62,480 bases of DNA from Discostella pseudostelligera. Lineage: Eukaryota; Bacillariophyta; Thalassiosirophyceae; Thalassiosirales; Thalassiosiraceae. Made by a program: the position numbers and the translations under genes. Shown here piece by piece: positions 54,647-62,480 of the stretch; position 1 is the stretch's first letter; the number at the start of each line of letters is the position of its first letter. The notes below the pieces were generated by a model, which worked only from the letters and a program-made list of their open reading frames with translations, made no database searches and was not told where the DNA came from. The stretch is from contig JALLBK010000009.1 in NCBI GenBank assembly GCA_036940085.1, positions 1 to 62,480 on the forward strand, in the 5' to 3' direction.

Positions 54647-55183
54647 CGAAATTATGACTCTATTCTTCCAACAAAGTAGAGAATCTATGATGAACGTGAT
54701 TCTATTGGTGATTGACTATTTAAGTTCCTATACGGACATGCCCATTATTGCATGGAGAGATCTTCGTAGGATATGGTGCGTCGGCGGCTCTCACTCTCAT
54801 GGCATGCTTCTTTCTTCTTTGGCTTTGGCTTTGGCTTTTTTCTTTGCCTTTTTGTGGAGTTTCCCGCCAAAAGAGGGTGGATATTTTGGCGGGAAGGAAG
54901 TGGTACGGCAGCGCACGAAAATATGGCGGGAAACTGTCAATATCAAGGCGAATGGAGTCGAGTCGAGAACCCCAAAACCAAAAACCAAGCAGGCCATCAG
55001 ACCATCCATGGTCCACCATGGTGATGGTGATAGATGCGAGCCGCCGTCGCCGCCGCCGTTACCATAGATATCTACCCTAGATAACGATCCGACTGCTCGC
55101 TGCCTACTACCTCTGGAGAGAGAGAAAGAGAGAACAGTATCTAATAGTAATTCTGCGTTACCAACCCATTCAAAAATATTAAA
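54647..55183. promoter_or_regulatory. Divergent promoter with composite E2F cassette (copy C)
   Basis: The cassette at 54881-54970 has TTTTGGCGGGAAGG, GTACGGCAGCGCACG, ATATGGCGGGAAAC and GAGTCGAGTCGAG. An inverted TTTCCCGCCAAAA precedes it at 54860-54872. Farther upstream, at about 54762-54800, are GATCTTCGTA and GTCGGCGGCTCTCACTCTCA, which match copy B. It lies between the Nudix-methyltransferase gene (-) and Nup93 (+). Confidence 0.65.
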
Positions 55184-58100
55184 ATGGTGTTCGGACATTC
55201 CTGGAAGGCGGCGACACCTTCGTCGTCCCCTCCCCCCGCCGCCGCAGCCAACAGCAGCGGCGGCAACAACAATCCCTCATATCGTCCATCGTGGATGTCA
55301 CCCTCATCATCGCCATCAGCAGGAGCACAGCAGCCATCATCCTCATCTTCTCTTCGTCGGCCATTATTTGGCATCATGTCCCCCGCGGACATTAGCGCTG
55401 GTGGTGGCGGGTTGGGCACTGGCTTCGCAACATCAGCTTATCAACAGCCGCAGCCATCGTCATCCTACATTGCCGGTGGTGGTGGGGGAATGAATACTAC
55501 TGCTACACCTTCCAAAGCAGCAGCTGTGATGCCGGATTTTGAATCTCTCTTGGTCAATTCTGCCTCATTGCTCTCGTCGGTAGGCCGCGCTAGTGGTGGG
55601 GCAACGACAACAACAACAGCAACTGGAGTTGGAGGAGGCATTGGAGTTGGTGGTGGTGATAGAACAATGAAGATGATGATGATGAGCGGCAGCATGGGGA
55701 ATAACAATGCTACTACCACCTCATCGTATGAAGCCGAGGCATCGGCCCATCGACTCTTGGCACGGGAGGGGTTGGGATTTGATTCAGCTGATTTGGGACG
55801 ACGTGCTCGCGAGCTGGAACGGAGAGTTGCCATTGGTGGTGGTGGTGGTGGTGGTGGTGTCGACGAAACTAGTGGAATGGGCAGCATTAGCAGCAGCAGG
55901 CGGAGGAGAAGTAGTACTGACAACAGGTGGGACGATGATGATGATGAAGAAGAAGAGAAGAAATCGGGGGGAATCCACTCCTTTGACGGAATGAACGATT
56001 ACGATGACAACGATCACGAGCCTCATCCTCCTCCTCATTCACAACCAATGACACTTGAGGAACTGCTCGCGTCACATCATAATTATTGTGTCGAATCAGC
56101 AATTCGCACATCCCGTGAACGTGCCGCAAGGTTATCCCAACAACGAATTGAGGAGCGGTTACGATTGGATTGGATGAGGCGGAAACAAGAAGTATTGGGA
56201 CGTGGGATGGTGGGACATCGATTTTTGTTGGGTGGAAGTGGAAGCGGTGGTGATGTCAGGGGGGGAGGGTTCAGCAGTGGTGGTGTGGGGAACGAGTTGG
56301 TACCAATTGGTGATGGTGTGGAGGGAACAACCGCTGCTGTTGCTGCTTCCTCTTCCGTGTATAGTGGAATTGTCCCGTCTCCACAAATTATTCCGTCATA
56401 TGCCAAAGGACTGGTCAAGTCTCACTTGTCATCGATTGATGGACGCTTGACTACCATGACGACCACTACGGCTACAGCATCCACCGCTTCTGCCACAACA
56501 TCATTCCAAGGATCATCCTCTACCAATGCTGCCTTGTCGCTACTAACATCTCTGGAAGAGGGGTTAAAAGATGTTGCCCTTGCTGAGGCCTCCACCACCA
56601 GTGCTACCGGTGCAATTTCTCCCGAATGTCTAAGTGGATATTCCAATGCCTTCTCCCTCGTTCGATCGATTGCAAATTGCCGTGTCGGTCTCGGGGTACC
56701 AAATAGTACTGCCTTGATGTTGACCCCAACGACAATGTCCGACAATGCCAGTAATGATTTCGCGACGGTGGCAGCCAATGTCATGGGGACATGTCATTTT
56801 TTCGCACAACAATTTGCATCACATATCAGGGAGGTGGTGCAGGAGGCCGAATTAGGTGGGTGGGCAATTTCGCTCAACATTGGTGATTCGTTATCATCGT
56901 CATCGACGTCTGCGGCGCGAGACATTTGTGCGTTCACGACACTAACGGTGGGGAAAGAAGTGGTGGAGGGTCGTGGTGGCATTTGGCCACGTTTGTTTTA
57001 CTGTGAGTAATCACTCACCTATGTGCATATTGATGTCTTTCTGTTGACCTCACTTTATGCAACATGTACTATTACATAACCCTCTTGATGTGCAGGCTTG
57101 CGATGCGGAGATGCCAATGCCGCCAACTTCGTTCTGAAACAATTCTCATCTGTCGGGGGAGTTGGGAGTAGCGTCGAGGATTTGAGCGTCGTGGACCCTG
57201 CCGTATCGGACCTCGTCTCCCAATTGGTATCTCTCCAACAGTCGCAGGAGACGATATTCCTCCAAAGTCAATTGCTCTACCCCACCCAATCAATGATTCA
57301 ATCTCGACGACGGGTAGCGGACTTGTACGAACGGATTCAGTTGAGGTCAAAGTCGCTGTCGTCGGGAGGAGGAGGAGGAGGAATGGGAGAGGATAGTGAC
57401 CCGTGTGTGTATTATCGTGATGCATGCCTTGCCATGCTGGGAGGGAGCGAATCTATATCGGACTCTCCTGCATTAGAATCCTCGGGACTTCTTGTTAAGA
57501 CTGTCGAAGATTATTTGTACACGTCACTTTGGCAAGCACTTCATGTTACGGAAATTGATGGAGTGGGCGTGACCGCCGGCTATGGTGGTGGCGAGGGAGG
57601 TGGATTGCGCAAGTTGGCGTATGTGGTTGCACGGTTGAGCGTACTCGTTCACCAATGGGGTCCATCGTACTTCGAGCAAGACGAGGACGTGAATGGCGGA
57701 GGAGCGTCATACACTGGTGCCTCGGAGGCGGTGGCCTTCGCGGCAAGGGGTGGCGGCAGTGTGACGAAATCGGCCAATGCGGTACCTCGGTCTGGGGGTT
57801 GGGCGTACGCCCTACCATTGCTGGCATCTCAGCAATATGCTACGGCATTGGCCTATCTTGCCGAGGCGGGTGGAGGGTTAGGCTTGCTGCAAGCAGCGCA
57901 TGTTGGCATCGTCATGGATGCGGAGGGGCTGTCAGTTACTGATTTTTCATTGGATGACCATTCCGACATGTCTTCGAGGTCGTCGCAGCATGCGCTCCTT
58001 CCCATGTTGGTGGTGTCATATTCGGCAAGTTTGCAAGGATCGGATGCCGGAGCGGCGTTGAGGTACCTAGCGCTCATGTCCGGGAAGGGTAAATTCGTCA

Positions 58101-59087
58101 AGGAGCAGGTACGAATGTCTTTTACAGAGGAAGTATTTAGTTGCAACAAAATCATGTCTTCTCACTTCTTCTCCTTTGTCGACCGATTTCCCCGCATACC
58201 TAGGTTCAACGGCTTCTATTGGAAACACGTCAACTTGAAATCCTCGCTGGCAAGGTGGAAGCCGACGGTTCTCGATCCAACGGAGCTCTTGATTCACTCT
58301 TTACCAAAAACGAGGTCTCCTCCCTTCTTGTGGATAGCGCCAACCACGCCATTCGCGTCGGCAAACCCGCCGATGCGGCAGAATTGCTGGTGCTCTCTGG
58401 ACGGTTTGGTGCTCTATTCTCGTTGTTGAACCGAGAGCTCGCATCTTATTTGAATGCATCGACGTCGGAAGGCTTTGCAAAAAGGCAGTGAGTGTTTCCA
58501 TTGTTTCAGTTTGAAAAGAGTTCAACTCCACCGTTGGGTTTCCTCACTTCTTTGCAATTTTATCGTACCATCCTAGGTTTTGGTTCAATGCCGCAAGCCA
58601 ATTCCACGCCATTCACCTTGCTCGGGGGAGGACGTACGTGCAAAATGCGTTGGATGCAGAGGGGAACATGTCGTTAGGAAATACATTCCAGCTCCTAATG
58701 AACCTAATGGTATTCTTCGATCGGTGTCGCGAAAATCAGTGGGAGGGTGCTTGGTCCTTGATGGACGATTTGCAACTGATACCCAGAACAGAGTCTCAAA
58801 TGACAGTGAGAGTGGAAGCATTCCGCTCTCTCGACAATTGCGTAAGGCAGGTATTCCATCACGTCGTCCTGGCGACTATGGAGGCTCTGTGCCACATTTA
58901 CAATGTGCTGAAGGAGGGTCGTGCGGGTGTGTCCATCGATCAGCATAATACAACTGATCAAAGTCTTGACGAGATTCGGACCCGTGCAAGGCTGTTGGTC
59001 ACATTTGCACGCCTTCTCAGCCTCCCTAGCTTGAGTGATGCCGATACCTACGTTCGAATCAGTCAATTGGAGAAAAACATGATGTAG
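55184..59087 (+). CDS. NUP93: Nucleoporin Nup93/Nic96
   Basis: Four exons, 55184-57002, 57096-58108, 58204-58487 and 58577-59087, give 1208 residues. Nup93/Nic96 is a scaffold protein of the nuclear pore inner ring. The first 280 residues are low in complexity (Ser, Ala, Gly, Pro) with an early FGHSW and GGGLGTGF; they may act as the linker region that binds other nucleoporins, but canonical FG repeats are few. A coiled-coil-like helix follows (SHHNYCVESAIRTSRERAARLSQQRIEERLRLDWMRRKQEVLG, about 295-338). The alpha-solenoid has family blocks WPRLFYCLRCGDANAANFVLKQF, GGWAYALPLLASQQYATALAYLAEAGG, LLPMLVVSYSASLQGSDAGAALRYLALM and LLLETRQLEILAGKVEADG. Each splice junction restores this conserved sequence. 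Gly-rich inserts, such as GGGGGGM, sit in loops. Confidence 0.92.
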
Positions 59088-61340
59088 GACGAGGGAAAAT
59101 AGGAGTGGCAGTGGCCTCTCATCATGATTGCGGGATGTCATGCCATCGAGAAGTACGCAATAGAGCTTTCACTTGCATAACGAAAAATAAGATAGTTCTA
59201 TTCTCAGCTTTCTCCATTGATACTCAGTTCAGCAGCAGTCCTAGCCTATTTTGGTCCCTGCCTCAGCTTCTTCTTGCATCATAGTTCTCAGCTGGCCTAG
59301 CCTAGTATGGTTCCATCAATCGATATCACTCCTGCCTCAGCTTCTTCGTGCATAGTAGTACTCCTCACAAGATGCAGCACCATGCATGTTGATGACTCCA
59401 GCATGTTCTGCAGCCTCCCCAGCTTCTTGTACCAGTTTTTTGCTTGCATCCTGCTTTCAGCACCATGATCCTCGCCCCTCCTGCTGCATCTGGCAGCTTG
59501 CATAACCATGATATCAGTGCGTTGCTTGCTGGACTCCTCTGCTGGAGATCAGGCAAACAGCAAGGAGCATGAGGATCCCCAGCCTCATGATTCAACAGCC
59601 CTTCACTGTTCTTATTGCATCACTCCTCTGTCCTCTGCTGATTGCACAGCCACAGCAGGATCTTGTGTCACTCATCATTCTACCTCCTCACTCCTCATCC
59701 TATGTGCATCCCAACCTACTACTCCTCATCCACTACTTCAGTCTTCAGATTCAGATACCAGTGGTGGCACCAACAATAAGTCACTACTAGGAGTTTCTCT
59801 CCTTTTCTAGCAAGTCTAGTAGAACAGTGGAGGGATACTAACCCCACACCTGCACACCACCGCATGTACTACATTACTAGTACTAATACTAGCAGGATCC
59901 TCGCCCTTACTACTATTAGCACCATCGTATTCTCTATGATCCCTCCTACTAATACAACCACTGCTACTAGTATGCTGCTTCTCTCATCTTTCTCTGCAAT
60001 TGTGTGGCAGTTCCAAGTTCCAACAAAAGCATCATGATTGTTAGGAGTATCATTGCTTCCCAGCCTCCTGATACTCCTCAGTCCTGCAAGGATCACCGCA
60101 TCCTCTTGTCCTCTTGTCCTTCATGTCAAACTTGAACATTATTGTTCCTGTCCCAGCCTCAGCATTCAGTTTGCACCATGATAATGAAAACTCCTCCATG
60201 CAACATACCACACACCCATGGCAGCTTGCATTCTTCATTGCTGTGTCACTGTCATAGTAGATCAGCATACTACTACTGACTGCACTCCTAAGTCATGAGT
60301 TCTGCTGAGCTTGCTCCTTGTCACTATTACTGGAGGTTCAAGAGTGTAATTGAAATCATTCCGAATAAAGACCATGAACAAGCCATTACGTAATTCCTAA
60401 AACCCATGATGAAGCCAGCATAACATCATCTGATGATGCAGCACTCATCATCTTGCAGTTGCAGCACTTGCAGGAGCACTGAGCACTGCAGTATGCTGTA
60501 TCAACGACCACGAGGAGCACTCATCCTCTTCCTACTATTCTTATGCCTCATCATACTACTTGTCATCATCATTCTCAACCTCTCTCCTCATCATCCTCAT
60601 TCCTTGTTCTCCTAATCCTGGTAGTACTCCTTGGTATTTGGTACTATCCTCCTCCCATTAACTACTTCCTGGTAGTACAACCCCTAGGACTAGGATCCTT
60701 TTGCTTTGCGCTTATCCCTCCACCTCCATACTATGTACTCCAAAGAACTCCAAATACTCCTGTGGGACTGGCTGGCAGTCAAAAGAGTCATTTTTGCTCT
60801 GTCTCAGCGGGAAAAGGCACAAGACAGAGGTTTGTCCACATAAATCTTGCGGGTGTTCGTGCATTAGATTCTCCTTGTTGCAGCAGCTCACAGCTCACCA
60901 CCACCTCCACCGGCAGGATGAGTGTTCTGACAGCAGCACATTCCAAGACCAGCAGCAGAACACCATCACTCAGCCCAGCACCAGCACTCCACCAGAGCAC
61001 CCACTAGCACTCCACCAGCAGCACTCCACTTGCACTCCTTCATCCTTTGCACTCAGTAGCACTCCACACTCCACCTTCCACCTCCAGCAGTCCATCTACT
61101 CTACTCCACCAGTACTCAACCAGTACTCAAACAGTACTCAACCAGTAATCCACCAGTAATCCACCAGTACTCCCCCATTAGTACTCAAATCAGGTGGGGG
61201 GAAACTACTAAAATACCATGCTGTCGTGGTTTCAACAGGAATCAACATGTTCATCTTGTGACACTTCCCCATTCTTAGTCTTTGTTAGTGTCAATATCAC
61301 AGCTTCCCAGCCTCCTCACCATCCACCACTAGTAGTACCA

Positions 61341-61600
61341 TAACCTATCAACCTATCAGCAACCTAGTATCAATCTATCAGCAACCTACTAGTATCAACT
61401 TATCAACCTATCAACCTATGATCAACCTCCTATCAACCTATCAACCTTCTATCAACCTATCAACGTCCTATCAATCAACCTCCTAACAAGAATACCTATC
61501 AACAACATAGTAATCCTCCACCAGCAATAAACCTACTATCATCACCAATGACCTATCAACCTATCAACACACCTATCATCCTATTATTTATTAACCTGTC
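61341..61600. repeat. Degenerate tandem array of CTATCAAC
   Basis: The octamer CTATCAAC and close variants (CTATCAGC, CTACTATC) recur many times here with small spacers, forming a degenerate minisatellite. Confidence 0.7.
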
Positions 61601-61609
61601 AACCTTTTC

Positions 61610-62245
61610 TATCACACCCCACCAGCACTGACACTCCACCAACCACCAACACTCCACCAGCACTCCAACTCCACCAGCACTCCATAACCCAGCACCACCA
61701 GCATTCCACCTGGTGCACCAGTGGCACACCAGCAGCAGCATGACACTCCAAGCTCCAAGACCACCACCACCACCAACACCACCACCAGGAGCAGCGCTCT
61801 ACCAGTAGAGTAGTAGTAGCGATCCACTGATCCACCAGCAGCTCCACCAGCAGCCACACTCTAGTACCCCACAGCAGAACTTTATCCCCAGCATGACTTC
61901 ACCAGTGTAGTTGCTCTCCATGGATCACCAGCAGCACTCCACACTCCACCTCCACCAACATTGCACTCACGCTTCTTCACCATCACCACCTAGTAGTACT
62001 AGACCACCAGAAGCACTCCTCAGCCTCCTCAGCCAGTAGCATTGCTCTACCATCAGTACTCCACACCAACACTAGCACCACTCCTCCACTACTCTAGCAG
62101 CCACCAGCATTGCTCCACCAGCACTGCTCCACCAGCACTCAGCACTCCACTAGCACCACCACCACCAGCACCATGCACCACCCCTAGCTTCAGCACCACC
62201 AGCAGCAGCACCATCCAACCACCAGCACACCAAGCACCAGCGCCT
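61610..62245. repeat. CACTCCACCAGCA-type interspersed repeat field
   Basis: Words built from CACTCCACCAGCA, CCACCACCA and AGCAGCACCA alternate without a strict period. Less dense copies begin at about 60890. Guanine is rare on the plus strand. Confidence 0.65.
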
Positions 62246-62397
62246 GCTGAACTGATGGACAAGAAGAACTTGTACTACCATCATGAAGGTATGCAGTGGT
62301 GGTTGGAACTATGACTTGATTTTTTCATTTCACCCAGCAGCATACTGTAATCTAGTAGTTACTAGAAGAAGCTAGTAATACCTCAGTACTGCTCAGC

Positions 62398-62403
62398 AGG
62401 CTA

Positions 62404-62480
<77 letters not shown>
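62398..62480. repeat. CTA trinucleotide microsatellite at the window end
   Basis: The sequence settles into an uninterrupted CTA/ACT repeat from about 62426 and runs off the window edge, so its full length is unknown. It is preceded by imperfect CTAATA units. Confidence 0.9.

Larger units (their letters stand above)
59088..62480. other. 3.4-kb gene-poor, strand-asymmetric repeat field
   Basis: After the Nup93 stop codon no ORF has recognisable protein features. The plus strand becomes rich in C, A and T and poor in G over most of 59.2-62.3 kb, dominated by CTCCACCAG, AGCACT, TACTAGTA and CTATCAAC words. Local duplications occur, such as CCTGCCTCAGCTTCTTC at about 59260 and 59332. The longer ORFs here (60543-61159, 62042-62314) translate into Ser/Thr/Pro/His low-complexity sequence and are best seen as chance. 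Confidence 0.6.

Noticed and set aside
54585..55080. ORFs in the Nudix/Nup93 divergent promoter
   Set aside because: They run through the composite E2F cassette and in several frames at once; no protein features.
60543..61159. Overlapping plus-strand ORFs of about 150 residues
   Set aside because: They translate low-complexity CACCAG/CTCCAC repeats and have no ordered region.
59088..62480. CRISPR array or transposon terminal repeats in the repeat field
   Set aside because: No regular repeat-spacer spacing, no paired terminal repeats and no transposase remnant.

Overview
The window is nuclear DNA of a eukaryotic alga, most likely a centric diatom of the Thalassiosira/Skeletonema/Cyclotella type. 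The reasons are: short GT-AG introns (mostly about 50-230 nt, one of 455 nt); closely packed genes on both strands; acidic and Asn/Gln/Ser-rich low-complexity protein segments; a preprotein with a signal peptide followed by Phe at the probable cleavage site (the diatom plastid-targeting signature); a secreted protein with five chitin-binding-type modules; and a fusion of S-adenosylmethionine decarboxylase with an aminopropyltransferase, a gene type known from diatom polyamine metabolism. The species is inferred, not proven.

Layout. 0-6 kb: a small ORF, a secreted chitin-binding-type protein (+), a DTW-domain tRNA-modification enzyme (-) and a cytochrome b5-fused desaturase (+). 5.8-12 kb: a trifunctional purine enzyme in the order GARS-GART-AIRS (-), divergent from bystin (+). 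12.6-18.7 kb: an AdoMetDC-spermidine synthase-SET triple fusion (+) and a probably plastid-targeted metallophosphoesterase (+). 19.3-29.5 kb: separase (+), tail to tail with TRMT1 (-). 29.8-38 kb: La protein (+), an orphan gene (+), a bromodomain-NET protein (-), a TPR-like protein (+) and a LURP-one-like protein (-). 38-46.8 kb: a FAM185A/DUF4097-like protein (+), a SERBP1/Stm1-like protein (-) whose first exon codes only for ATG, a FAIM-like/UIM/DPF/NPF protein (+) and an orphan (+). 46.9-59 kb: a secretory-pathway membrane protein with a SAP-like segment (-), a choline transporter-like protein (+), an MTH1-type Nudix-methyltransferase fusion (-) and Nup93/Nic96 (+). 59.1-62.5 kb: no convincing gene; a G-poor, strand-asymmetric repeat field ending in a CTA microsatellite.

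Common themes. Eight head-to-head gene pairs share short promoters. Seven of these, and the separase promoter, carry GGCGGGAA-like motifs that match the E2F/DP consensus. The genes they flank serve growth and division: purine synthesis, ribosome biogenesis, tRNA modification, La, chromatin reading, nucleotide-pool sanitation, nuclear pore and sister-chromatid separation. Three of the promoters share a composite cassette (GGCGGGAA, TACGGCAG, GGCGGGAA, GAGTCGAG), and two of them look like longer duplicated promoter segments.

The most interesting candidate system is the AdoMetDC-spermidine synthase-SET protein. It is membrane-anchored, keeps the pyruvoyl-forming Ser, but has lost two other hallmark residues of its decarboxylase domain and ends in a methyltransferase-type domain. 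It may be a one-chain machine for making and N-methylating long-chain polyamines. All exon boundaries were read by eye from splice consensus, frame and protein-family continuity and need transcript support. One stretch (53191-53335) is an assembly artefact around an N.
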